In this document: piece after piece, positions 1 through 5,732 of the stretch
Layout: each line of letters starts with the position of its first letter
How positions within the stretch are numbered: position 1 is the first letter of the stretch
Source: Planctomycetota bacterium
Lineage (GTDB): Bacteria; Planctomycetota; Phycisphaerae; Sedimentisphaerales; Anaerobacaceae
Length of the DNA: 5,962 nucleotides
Assembly: GCA_026386835.1 (NCBI GenBank)
Contig: JAPLMV010000214.1
Location: forward strand, 1-5,962
Direction of reading: 5' to 3'
Position numbers and translations under genes: made by a program
The notes under the pieces: generated by a model
The model's database searches: none
Seen by the model: the letters and a program-made list of their open reading frames with translations, nothing else
What the model was told of the DNA's origin: nothing

Positions 1-1278
1 AACATTTTTTAAGGCAACCGCTAAAATTAAATGGCTGTTACTGATGCCATCAAACCCTAAATTTTGATAAGCCCAGATTACCTCCTCCTTATGATAAGGA
101 ATCTGGCGGATCAGATAAAGCCCGAGCATCTGTTCAATCTCTTTGAGGTTGCCGATACTCATACCTAATTTATGGAATAGTTCGGGCGAGAGATTTATGG
201 CGAAGTAATCGCCGGGCAGCATTACAGTTGCGGCGATGAGAGCCATGATTGAAACGACGGCTTCGGTAAGCATTGCACCAAAACCGAGGAAGCGGATATC
301 GGCTTCACTGCTGACCATTTTGGGAGTGGTGCCTGAACCTACGAGACTGTGAAAGCCGCTGATAGCGCCGCAGGCGATGGTAATGCAGACGAAAGGCCAG
401 ACCTTGCCGGGGATTATCGGGCCGCCGCCGTGAATATATTCTGTGATTGCGGGCATGTGAATCTTGGGGTTTACTATACATATTCCGAGCACAAGCATTG
501 CGATTGTTCCAAGTTTCATATAGGAACTGAGATAGTCACGCGGGCACAACAAAAGCCAAACGGGCAAAATAGAGGCAACCAGGCCATAGATGGGCAACAT
601 GATTGAGAGCGATGATTTTGAAAAAATAAAAAGCGAACCGAAAGCGGTTTTCGACAGCGGTTCTCCTAAAACTACACCGAGGATTACTATCGTTACGCCG
701 ACTAAAGACGCTTCCACTATTTTACCTGGCCTTATTTTGTACATATAAAGCCCTACGAGCAAAGCGGCTGGGATACTCACCGCTATTGTGAATGTCGCCC
801 ATGCGCTTTCATTGAGAGCGTTGACAACCACAAGCGCAAGGCCGGCAAGGGCGGTGATTATTATAAAGAGGATGGCAAAACCGGTGGCGATGCCCGCTAC
901 GCCGCTTATATGCTCTTTGGCCAACTGCTTGAGGGACAGGCCATTCAATCTGATTGAGGCAAAAAGGATGACCATGTCGTGAACGGCACCGCCGAGGACG
1001 GCGCCGATAAGAATCCAAAGGTAGCCGGGAAGAAACCCGAATTGTGCAGCCAGTACCGGTCCGACAAGAGGGCCTGCGCCTGATATGGCGGCAAAATGAT
1101 GCCCGAATAATACATACCTGTTCGTGGGATGGTAATCTTTTCCGTCTCGCAGGGTATAAGCCGGTGTGGGTCTGGTGCTGTCGAATACAAGAACCTTGGT
1201 TATGATGAATTTTGCATAGAACCTATACGCCAAAGCAAATACGAGCAGTGCCACAATTATGAGTGTCAACGCATGCAT
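1..1278 (-). CDS. cstA: CstA-family carbon starvation / peptide transporter (C-terminus cut by window edge)
   Basis: This is an inner-membrane protein of the CstA family, which takes up peptides (and, in some members, pyruvate) during carbon limitation. Translating the minus strand from 1278 gives 426 uninterrupted residues up to the left edge, with no stop. The family signature is clear: an N-terminal helix (about residues 4-18), GHHFAAISGAGP (59-70), then LVGPVLAAQFGFLPG and GGAVHDMV (97-103). Further on come CPRDYLSSYMKLG (245-257) and CGAISGFHSLVGSGTTPK (303-320). Several long hydrophobic stretches fit a polytopic protein. The ATG is preceded by AAGGAT. The last 50 or so residues (about 375-426) do not show the Gly-rich TGGA-type motif I would expect there, so this part may be divergent. 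A sigma70-type promoter lies about 75 bases upstream. The family call is firm; the substrate is not determined. Confidence 0.93.
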   Translation of the reverse strand, partial: MHALTLIIVALLVFALAYRFYAKFIITKVLVFDSTRPTPAYTLRDGKDYHPTNRYVLFGHHFAAISGAGPLVGPVLAAQFGFLPGYLWILIGAVLGGAVHDMVILFASIRLNGLSLKQLAKEHISGVAGIATGFAILFIIITALAGLALVVVNALNESAWATFTIAVSIPAALLVGLYMYKIRPGKIVEASLVGVTIVILGVVLGEPLSKTAFGSLFIFSKSSLSIMLPIYGLVASILPVWLLLCPRDYLSSYMKLGTIAMLVLGICIVNPKIHMPAITEYIHGGGPIIPGKVWPFVCITIACGAISGFHSLVGSGTTPKMVSSEADIRFLGFGAMLTEAVVSIMALIAATVMLPGDYFAINLSPELFHKLGMSIGNLKEIEQMLGLYLIRQIPYHKEEVIWAYQNLGFDGISNSHLILAVALKNV

Positions 1279-1352
1279 AGTTATCCTTTAAACGCTTAAA
1301 TGTGGTTCGAATTGCCTTTTATTTTGCAGATTACCCATATCTTACTGCCGCC

Positions 1353-1380
1353 ATTATACCAAACCAGCTAGGAAGTACAA
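1353..1380 (-). promoter_or_regulatory. Sigma70-type promoter for cstA
   Basis: On the minus strand, TTGTAC (1380-1375) is followed after 16 bases by a perfect TATAAT (1358-1353). TGG directly before the -10 box makes it an extended -10 element. Transcription would start near 1346, giving a leader of roughly 70 bases before the cstA ATG. I saw no obvious CRP-like palindrome. Confidence 0.6.
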
Positions 1381-1415
1381 TAATTTTGTATTTTGTCGCA
1401 ATAAATGAACTGCCC

Positions 1416-1443
1416 TTGCCGTCTTAATGTAGTAGAATACAAA
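1416..1443 (+). promoter_or_regulatory. Weak candidate promoter for the Spy-like gene
   Basis: TTGCCG (1416-1421) and TACAAA (1438-1443) are separated by 16 bases, upstream of the Spy-like gene. Both boxes are imperfect matches to the sigma70 consensus, so this is only a candidate. CGTCTTA (1420-1426) also occurs here and matches the -10 region of the ECF promoter at 2954-2960. However, no GGAAC box sits at the proper distance: the nearest, TGAAC at 1406-1410, is only 9 bases away. Confidence 0.25.
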
Positions 1444-1475
1444 CGTGCGTTATGGATATTGAAAATTTTTTGCAG

Positions 1476-1481
1476 AAAGGA
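1476..1481 (+). promoter_or_regulatory. Ribosome binding site deciding the Spy-like start
   Basis: AAAGGA lies 6 bases before the ATG at 1488. The earlier in-frame ATG at 1452 has no purine-rich site before it and would put a charged extension ahead of the signal peptide. The start at 1488 is therefore preferred. Confidence 0.7.
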
Positions 1482-1487
1482 AGAAAA

Positions 1488-1973
1488 ATGGCAACAAAAC
1501 TAATGAGTAAATCGATGGCAGTAATTCTGGCGGTATTGATAACGGCCGTCTTTGCGATGTCTTCGCAGCAGGCGTTTGGCAAGGATGACCCCAATGCGAA
1601 AGCGAAGGTTGAAAAGGGGCAACCAAAGGGTCCCGGGGATATGCGCGAAAGCATTAATACGCGCATGGAGAACCTTAGCAAGGAACTTAATCTGACCAAG
1701 GAGCAGCAGGAAAAAATCAGGCCGATTATCGAAAATGAGATGAAGGAAATGCGTATCGTAAGGGAAGATTCGTCGCTTACACCTGAACAGAAACGCGAAA
1801 AAACGAAAGCGATTCGCCAGACAACCAATGAAGCGATAAATAAGATACTTAAACCAGAACAGCAGAAGAAATATGCTGAAATGCAAGAGAACGCTCGCCA
1901 AAAAATGGCGGAGCGCAGGGCAGAACGCGATAAAAACCGCCAGCACGGGACGGAAGACAGCAATTCGAAATAG
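1488..1973 (+). CDS. Secreted Spy/CpxP-like LTXXQ-motif protein
   Basis: The 161-residue product resembles small periplasmic helical proteins of the Spy/CpxP (LTXXQ) type, which act as chaperones or envelope-stress sensors. A signal peptide covers residues 1-31: Lys4 and Lys8, a hydrophobic core from 10 to 23, and a possible cleavage after AFG at 29-31. The mature chain is highly charged and helical. It carries LNLTKEQ (67-73), SLTPEQ (96-101) and LKPEQQKKY (121-129), the repeated L-T/K-x-E-Q pattern of the family. The Lys/Arg/Glu-rich tail (135-161) is probably disordered. The gene is transcribed alone, diverging from cstA, and ends in a strong terminator. The family match rests on pattern rather than alignment, and no metal-binding residues stand out. 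Its role in this organism is unknown; related genes are often found near stress regulators, and an ECF sigma factor lies nearby. Confidence 0.72.
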   Translation: MATKLMSKSMAVILAVLITAVFAMSSQQAFGKDDPNAKAKVEKGQPKGPGDMRESINTRMENLSKELNLTKEQQEKIRPIIENEMKEMRIVREDSSLTPEQKREKTKAIRQTTNEAINKILKPEQQKKYAEMQENARQKMAERRAERDKNRQHGTEDSNSK

Positions 1974-1998
1974 GATGATTTTCAGCGAATGGATTTAT

Positions 1999-2030
1999 GA
2001 CAGGAGCGGCCAAGCCGCTCCTGTCTTTTT
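1999..2030 (+). terminator. Rho-independent terminator after the Spy-like gene
   Basis: GACAGGAGCGGC (1999-2010) and GCCGCTCCTGTC (2014-2025) form a perfect 12-bp stem with a CAA loop, followed by TTTTT (2026-2030). The T tract is only on the plus-strand side, so it serves the Spy-like gene. The hairpin also lies between the convergent genes and might slow transcription arriving from the minus-strand sigma unit, but it has no T run in that direction. Confidence 0.93.
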
Positions 2031-2056
2031 GTCTAAGGGAAAACAAGGTATCAATA

Positions 2057-2413
2057 TCACTTTTTCAGCATTTCCGTTATTCGCAGCTCAAACTCTTTCA
2101 TTTCCCGCAAAATTGACAGTCTGGTGGTAACTGTATGATACCACATTTTCATAAGCACAGTGCTCCCAAAGCCAACAATTGCCACGAATAAGGCAATGAA
2201 CTGGTTGCCGGTATTCATCTCCATTCCTTTAATACCAAATAGCACAATACCTACAGAAATGGCGAGATAAATATAGAAAATAACTTTAGTTTTTCGGCCT
2301 TTTTTTTCAAATTCTGAAGAGGCATCCGATTTCTTCTTGTCTGCCGTCATTTCTTCAATTTGTTTTTTCAATCCCAAAAGTTCGTTTAGTTTTTTTTCCA
2401 GTTCTTCAGTCAT
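2057..2413 (-). CDS. Small two-helix membrane protein, possible sigma-factor regulator
   Basis: I do not recognise a named family for this 118-residue protein. It has a charged, Leu-rich N-terminal segment likely to form a coiled coil (residues 2-25) and a Lys/Ser linker (26-42). Two predicted membrane helices follow (about 43-61 and 70-88), then a second amphipathic helix (about 95-117). Both ends are therefore probably cytoplasmic, like a hairpin anchored in the membrane. Its ATG overlaps the TGA stop of the sigma-factor gene (ATGA, 4-nt overlap) and has AGGAG 7 bases upstream, so the two are co-transcribed and probably translationally coupled. That position is typical of anti-sigma factors, so a role in holding the sigma factor at the membrane is a reasonable inference. 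No zinc-binding His-x3-Cys-x2-Cys motif is present, so it is not a classical ZAS anti-sigma factor. Confidence 0.75.
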   Translation of the reverse strand: MTEELEKKLNELLGLKKQIEEMTADKKKSDASSEFEKKGRKTKVIFYIYLAISVGIVLFGIKGMEMNTGNQFIALFVAIVGFGSTVLMKMWYHTVTTRLSILREMKEFELRITEMLKK

Positions 2414-2943
2414 ATTGTGTCTCCTAAAATCTCACGCAATCGTGCCAATTCCCGATGCAATCTCGATTTTGCCGTACCTTCAGCTATGTTTAACATTGCG
2501 GCGATTTGTCCCATCTGTAATTCCTGTCCAAATCGAAGCATGATAAGTGTCTTATGCTCATCCGATAGCCCTTGAACAGCCTGACTTAAAGATTCATTCT
2601 CATTCGAAATTTCCGATGGTTCCAATTTGATGTCTGCCTGTTCCAGCCGGTGTAGTTCCTGCTGTTTTTTGCGTATTCGGTCAATACACTTATTTGTCAG
2701 AATGCGAAACAGCCATGATACGAACAGGCTCGAATTTTGTAATTTGTTCAGCCCTTTTATTACTGAAATCCAGGTTTCCTGTACTGCATCCCACGCATCT
2801 ATCTGCTGGTCAAGATACCGCAGCGCAAAGGTCAACAGGGGCTTTTGCCATAATTGGACTATCAACTCGAATGCCTCTTTTTCTCCCTGTTGACAGCGAA
2901 TAACCAGCAGTTCGGTATATACTTGTTGCTCTTGTTCGTTCAT
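2410..2943 (-). CDS. ECF-type RNA polymerase sigma factor
   Basis: This 177-residue protein has the two-domain layout of extracytoplasmic-function sigma factors, which redirect RNA polymerase to stress or envelope genes. Region 2 spans roughly residues 15-92. It includes the RCQQGEKEAF start, DAWDAVQETWISV (49-61, the -10 recognition and core-binding part) and FVSWLFRILTNKCIDRIRK (74-92). A variable acidic linker follows (about 93-116). Region 4 (about 119-172) contains LSDEHKTLIMLRF and the helix-turn-helix MGQIAAMLNIAEGTAKSRLHR (144-164), which reads the -35 box. Region 3 is absent, as expected for ECF factors. No Shine-Dalgarno site precedes the ATG. An ECF-type promoter ends about 10 bases before it, so the mRNA is almost leaderless and the gene is probably autoregulated. 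The next gene overlaps its stop codon and may encode its regulator. Confidence 0.92.
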   Translation of the reverse strand: MNEQEQQVYTELLVIRCQQGEKEAFELIVQLWQKPLLTFALRYLDQQIDAWDAVQETWISVIKGLNKLQNSSLFVSWLFRILTNKCIDRIRKKQQELHRLEQADIKLEPSEISNENESLSQAVQGLSDEHKTLIMLRFGQELQMGQIAAMLNIAEGTAKSRLHRELARLREILGDTI

Positions 2944-2953
2944 CGTTTAATAG

Positions 2954-2983
2954 TAAGACGGTTTGGGTTTCTCTAACGTTCCC
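2954..2983 (-). promoter_or_regulatory. ECF-type promoter, probably autoregulatory
   Basis: On the minus strand, GGGAACGTT (2983-2975, containing GGAAC at 2982-2978) is followed after 17 bases by CGTCTTA (2960-2954). GGAAC and CGTC at this spacing are the usual -35 and -10 signatures of ECF sigma promoters. The element sits immediately before the ECF sigma gene, as in autoregulated ECF operons. The expected start site, about 6-7 bases past the -10 box, is only about 4 bases before the ATG. That the adjacent sigma factor reads this site is inferred. Confidence 0.65.
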
Positions 2984-2984
2984 G

Positions 2985-3019
2985 AAAAAATAAAAAAATG
3001 GTGGGGTAAAGACCCCACC
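2985..3019 (-). terminator. Rho-independent terminator of the cda unit
   Basis: On the minus strand GGTGGGGT (3019-3012) pairs with ACCCCACC (3007-3000) around a CTTT loop. A T-rich tract with two runs, ATTTTTTTATTTTTT (2999-2985), follows. It lies about 32 bases after the stop of the YbbR-like gene and ends transcription of the c-di-AMP unit. Its T tract directly abuts the -35 box of the sigma promoter, which insulates the two units. Confidence 0.88.
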
Positions 3020-3051
3020 CTACAAAACTACAAAACTCTGTAATCGGTGTT

Positions 3052-4074
3052 TTACTTTGCAGGTGCCGGTTCGGCGGAGAGGAGGACAAGTTTGAAGCGG
3101 GCCTCGACGGGTCTTTCATTTTTCAAAATGATTTCGCCGCTGCGGACAAATTCGTCGGGGAAATTGTAAATCGCTTTTTTTGTCTGTTCGCCGGTATTCT
3201 TTTCATCGCCGTCCAGGATATAGAGCAGAAGCTTGAACGGCTCCTGCTCATAGGCGTTTTTTGCGGCAGCGGTCGCCTTGATGCTTACCATCGACATATC
3301 AGCGGGGTTCAGCAAATCGACCTTGTATTTTCCCTGCAGAACGGGGCTAAAAACAAACCCGACAGTAGCTGAGGTTATATTGTATTCCTGCAATACTTCC
3401 GCTTCGGCGGGCAGGGAAATTTTTACGGGTGTCTGAGCCCTTCTCAGTTCACCTGGCGCCAGTTCAACATACGGTGTCTTTTCGATGGACAGGGATTTGG
3501 CCTGTGCCCGTTCGCTGTCCGAGAGGACAACTCTGGCGACCAGTTTCGAGCCATCCCAATCCTTCGGGACAAACATATCCACCCGGGTAGGGTCGATAAC
3601 TTTTGTCTTTACCGGATTCTGCTCTCTGTCAAAGCATTTTATTTCCAGCGATTTTTTCACAAGCTCAACGACGGTAACGGGCACTGTATTTGGCTCGCAG
3701 GATTTTATCGAAAGTCCAAGCTGTTTTATTTCCTTGTCTTTCTGGAGAAAAGGAAGCACCGTAAGTGTGAAATTGCCTGGCGTATCCATTTTTTCCTGAG
3801 CGGCATCAAAGGTAAATTCGAGTCGGGCACCTTCTTTTAATCTTCTGCCCTCCTCGGTAATTGCGCTATGAGGGCCCGAAAGGGTTATTTTGACATCAGC
3901 CGAGGATGCCTGGTTGAAGCTGATCCACAGTTTAGGATTGGCAGAATCGTCAACAATGATTGCGGCGGGTCTTTCGGGCAAAGTTACATCCAAAGCCAAA
4001 TCCGCCCAGACCCATATCAGAACAGTCAGGATTACAACAACCACTATTTTGCCGAATTTAATTCTTTCCAACAT
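3052..4074 (-). CDS. cdaR: YbbR-domain protein, probable CdaA regulator (CdaR-like)
   Basis: This 340-residue protein has one N-terminal membrane helix (about residues 8-28, ending in WVWADLALD). The long, mostly beta-type remainder is predicted to lie outside the cytoplasmic membrane. Repeated beta segments fit YbbR repeats, for example SADVKITLSGPHSAI (58-72) and VKTKVIDPTRVDMFVP (155-170). Nearer the C-terminus are two further beta-rich blocks (about 225-300 and 311-334). In Firmicutes, CdaR (YbbR) is encoded next to cdaA and modulates its cyclase activity through the membrane. The same gene order here, 62 bases downstream on the same strand, supports that role. The start ATG has only a modest AGGCG site. 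Repeat divergence makes the family call context-dependent: without the neighbour I would call it only an anchored extracytoplasmic protein. Confidence 0.65.
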   Translation of the reverse strand: MLERIKFGKIVVVVILTVLIWVWADLALDVTLPERPAAIIVDDSANPKLWISFNQASSADVKITLSGPHSAITEEGRRLKEGARLEFTFDAAQEKMDTPGNFTLTVLPFLQKDKEIKQLGLSIKSCEPNTVPVTVVELVKKSLEIKCFDREQNPVKTKVIDPTRVDMFVPKDWDGSKLVARVVLSDSERAQAKSLSIEKTPYVELAPGELRRAQTPVKISLPAEAEVLQEYNITSATVGFVFSPVLQGKYKVDLLNPADMSMVSIKATAAAKNAYEQEPFKLLLYILDGDEKNTGEQTKKAIYNFPDEFVRSGEIILKNERPVEARFKLVLLSAEPAPAK

Positions 4075-4136
4075 TTCGCATCGCCTAATGTTACGCCCTG
4101 TCTTTTCCGACCGCTGTGTTCGATTTTACAAGCCGG

Positions 4137-4985
4137 CTACTTTTGTGCAATATTCTTTTTTCTGTAGAATTTCCAGAAGCGTTCGCCGGCAGGCGCCGCC
4201 TGGTTAATAGTATCAGCGAGGTGTTTTCTTAACTGGGACTCCGTTATGTTTCTGCTCAATTTCTCATTCTGAGCGATAGAGATGATGCCGGTTTCCTCGC
4301 TGACGACTATAACACTGGCATCAGAGCCAGCGGTGATACCAAGTGCCGCTCTGTGACGCGAGCCGAGCTGGATACCGTTTCTTGCTCCTTCTTCAACTAA
4401 TGGCAGTTGAACTCTTGCGGCAACTATTCTGTCGCCTCGTATTACAACGGCCATATCGTGAAGTGCGGATCCGGGGTAGAAAATCGTTCTGAGCAGTTCG
4501 GCTGTAACTTTGGCATCGATCCGAACGCCGGTCTCGATAAATTCTCCAAGTGCGACGTCCTTTTCAATTACAATTACGGCTCCTGTTTTTGTTGCGGAAA
4601 GGTCTATAGCGGCGGAGATTATCTCTTCAGCGGTTTCGACGAGCTGCTGGTTTCGGCCGGCAAGAAAACCTGACTGGCCTATTCGTATAAGGGCCCTGCG
4701 AATTTCCGGCTGGAATGCCGCCACAGCAATGATTAACACGGCAATCAAAAAACCTTTGTAAAGGTACTGTAGCCGCTCAAAACCAAACCGCTCGACAACA
4801 AGATTCAGGATAAGTACCCCTGCGATAAGAATGAATATTACGCCGCGAAACAATCTCTCTCCGCGAGTGCCTTCGAGGAAATCGACGGCCCAGTAAACTA
4901 CAAGGCCGATAAGAATCAACTCAATCGTAACCACCCACCCGCTATAAGTCGCAACTCGTCTGAAATACTCGATGAGCGTTTCCAC
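4137..4985 (-). CDS. cdaA: Membrane diadenylate cyclase CdaA
   Basis: CdaA condenses two ATP into the second messenger c-di-AMP, which controls potassium and osmolyte balance and wall homeostasis in many bacteria. The 282-residue length is normal for the family. Three membrane helices (about 17-33, 47-64, 78-90) precede the cytoplasmic DAC domain (about 95-255). Conserved DAC parts are GAVIVIEKD (135-143), the metal/ATP-binding Asp177 in LHDMAVV (175-181), Arg-His-Arg at 210-212 in LGSRHRAALGI, and VVSEETG (227-233). The usual DGA motif reads DMA here (Met178), the main oddity. Translation begins at GTG (4985), supported by AAGGAG 7 bases upstream; no nearby ATG fits the first helix. It lies 72 bases after a small lipoprotein gene and 62 bases before the YbbR-like gene, apparently in one transcript. 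Confidence 0.95.
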   Translation of the reverse strand: METLIEYFRRVATYSGWVVTIELILIGLVVYWAVDFLEGTRGERLFRGVIFILIAGVLILNLVVERFGFERLQYLYKGFLIAVLIIAVAAFQPEIRRALIRIGQSGFLAGRNQQLVETAEEIISAAIDLSATKTGAVIVIEKDVALGEFIETGVRIDAKVTAELLRTIFYPGSALHDMAVVIRGDRIVAARVQLPLVEEGARNGIQLGSRHRAALGITAGSDASVIVVSEETGIISIAQNEKLSRNITESQLRKHLADTINQAAPAGERFWKFYRKKNIAQK

Positions 4986-4992
4986 AAATCAA

Positions 4993-4998
4993 CTCCTT
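4993..4998 (-). promoter_or_regulatory. Strong ribosome binding site for the GTG start of cdaA
   Basis: AAGGAG on the minus strand, 7 bases before GTG at 4985, fixes the start of cdaA at a non-ATG codon. Confidence 0.8.
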
Positions 4999-5057
4999 TT
5001 GATTAGATTTTTTTACCTTTCATGATTTGCGGCTCGATTAACGAGTCCCCGGACGAA

Positions 5058-5276
5058 TTAAGGTATCCTCTTGTCGCTTAGCTTGCTTGGACTATCGAAC
5101 AGCAGTGCTTTATCGATGTCCTGGTTCAGTTCCTGCTGATTGATTCTGGCGTTGCGAATATGCCTTCTGTGGCCCTCAGCGGTGGTTTCGCCCGGCTGGC
5201 TGCAGCCGCTGAGCCAGAAAATCAAGGCAAACAAAAATATACCCAAAATCATCGAAACAGACGTTTTTTTCATCAT
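5058..5276 (-). CDS. Small lipoprotein at the head of the cda unit
   Basis: I do not recognise a named family for this 72-residue protein. The N-terminus is a lipoprotein signal peptide: MMKK, a hydrophobic core (about 8-21), then the lipobox LSGC with the lipidated Cys at 25. The mature peptide is only 48 residues, hydrophilic and lacking cysteines. It runs GHRRHIRNARINQQELNQDI (35-54), probably a short helix, and ends in a Lys/Arg/Pro-rich tail. There are two consecutive ATGs (5276 and 5273). AAAGGA (5286-5281) is 4 bases from the first and 7 from the second, so 5273 may be the true start. A consensus promoter drives it, and cdaA follows 72 bases downstream with no terminator between. The Cys and position suggest an envelope protein linked to c-di-AMP or wall status, but no function can be assigned. 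Confidence 0.82.
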   Translation of the reverse strand: MMKKTSVSMILGIFLFALIFWLSGCSQPGETTAEGHRRHIRNARINQQELNQDIDKALLFDSPSKLSDKRIP

Positions 5277-5395
5277 AATTTCCTTTTGAAACTACGCTGC
5301 CGGCTGAGCTTTTTACAATAACACCCTTATTGTATCGGCCAATCAGCGCCCCGACCATAAAACGTAACATAAATAAAACCTTTAGATTCACAATC

Positions 5396-5424
5396 ATTAT
5401 ATCGTTCATCCGGTTATTTGTCAA
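5396..5424 (-). promoter_or_regulatory. Consensus sigma70 promoter for the lipoprotein-cdaA-cdaR unit
   Basis: On the minus strand TTGACA (5424-5419) is followed by exactly 17 bases and TATAAT (5401-5396), a perfect match to both housekeeping boxes at ideal spacing. Transcription should start near 5389, leaving a leader of about 113 bases before the lipoprotein gene. This predicts high constitutive expression unless the leader restrains it. Confidence 0.88.
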
Positions 5425-5469
5425 TCTAAAAGCCGTTTTTAAGGTTAAAAAACTGTTCATTTTACTTAA

Positions 5470-5616
5470 ACTACCTATATTGAATACAGACTAAATGAAA
5501 TATCATGGTGGATTCTCGGCTATGGGGACCAGGTTCAGGTGCTTGCACCTGATGCGCTTCGCAAAAGAATCATTGAAGCCGCTACAAACATGATTTCCAT
5601 CAACCAACAAGTCTAA
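5470..5616 (+). pseudogene. Orphan C-terminal end of a WYL-domain transcriptional regulator
   Basis: One plus-strand frame, open from a stop at 5467-5469 to the TAA at 5614-5616, encodes about 48 residues. They include NEISWWILGYGDQVQVLAP, then DALRKRIIEAA. A Trp-Ile-Leu-Gly-x-Gly-x-x-Val-x-Val-Leu-x-Pro-x-x-Leu-Arg pattern is typical of the extreme C-terminus of WYL-domain regulators, which are usually about 300 residues long and bind DNA through an N-terminal helix-turn-helix. No start codon, helix-turn-helix or WYL core precedes it. The bases where these would lie hold the promoter of the divergent lipoprotein gene. It is therefore a remnant left by deletion or rearrangement, and it lies close to an IS630-type element. 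The match is by motif memory, not alignment. Confidence 0.6.
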
Positions 5617-5732
5617 AAAATTCAGCCTCAGAAAGTACGTAATACCAATTGTATTTAATTAATGCGCTTATAGGCAAATAGCCGATATAATTCATGGTAG
5701 TCATTTGATAATATTTTAACATAGAGGCTATT
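5617..5732. other. Gene-free, AT-rich stretch that probably holds the left end of the IS
   Basis: These 116 bases separate the WYL remnant from the transposase. A TATAAT at 5686-5691 lies about 40 bases before the transposase ATG, but no good -35 box sits 16-18 bases upstream. IS630-family elements insert at TA and have short terminal inverted repeats. The left end is expected here, perhaps around 5636-5665, but with the right end outside the window the repeat cannot be confirmed. Confidence 0.3.

Noticed and set aside
349..606. Plus-strand open frame within the cstA region
   Set aside because: It lies opposite conserved CstA sequence and has no recognisable domain.
1424..1963. 179-codon open frame on the minus strand opposite the Spy-like gene
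   Set aside because: It is the antisense image of a Lys/Glu-rich gene, giving Phe/Ser/Leu-rich nonsense. The plus frame has a signal peptide, ribosome site, family motifs and terminator.
1999..2030. Bidirectional terminator for the convergent genes
   Set aside because: The T tract is present only on the plus-strand side; the other side reads ATAAATCC.
4407..4761. Two plus-strand open frames opposite cdaA
   Set aside because: They are antisense to the conserved DAC domain, and the peptides show no domain.
5033..5045. CTCG-ATTAA-CGAG inverted repeat between the lipoprotein gene and cdaA, considered as a terminator
   Set aside because: The stem is only 4 bp and no T tract follows directly on the minus strand, so it should not end the transcript.
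5536..5551. CAGGTGC-TT-GCACCTG palindrome considered as an operator or hairpin
   Set aside because: It lies inside the WYL-type coding frame (VQVLAP), no T run follows, and the loop is only 2 bases. Chance or coding constraint explains it.
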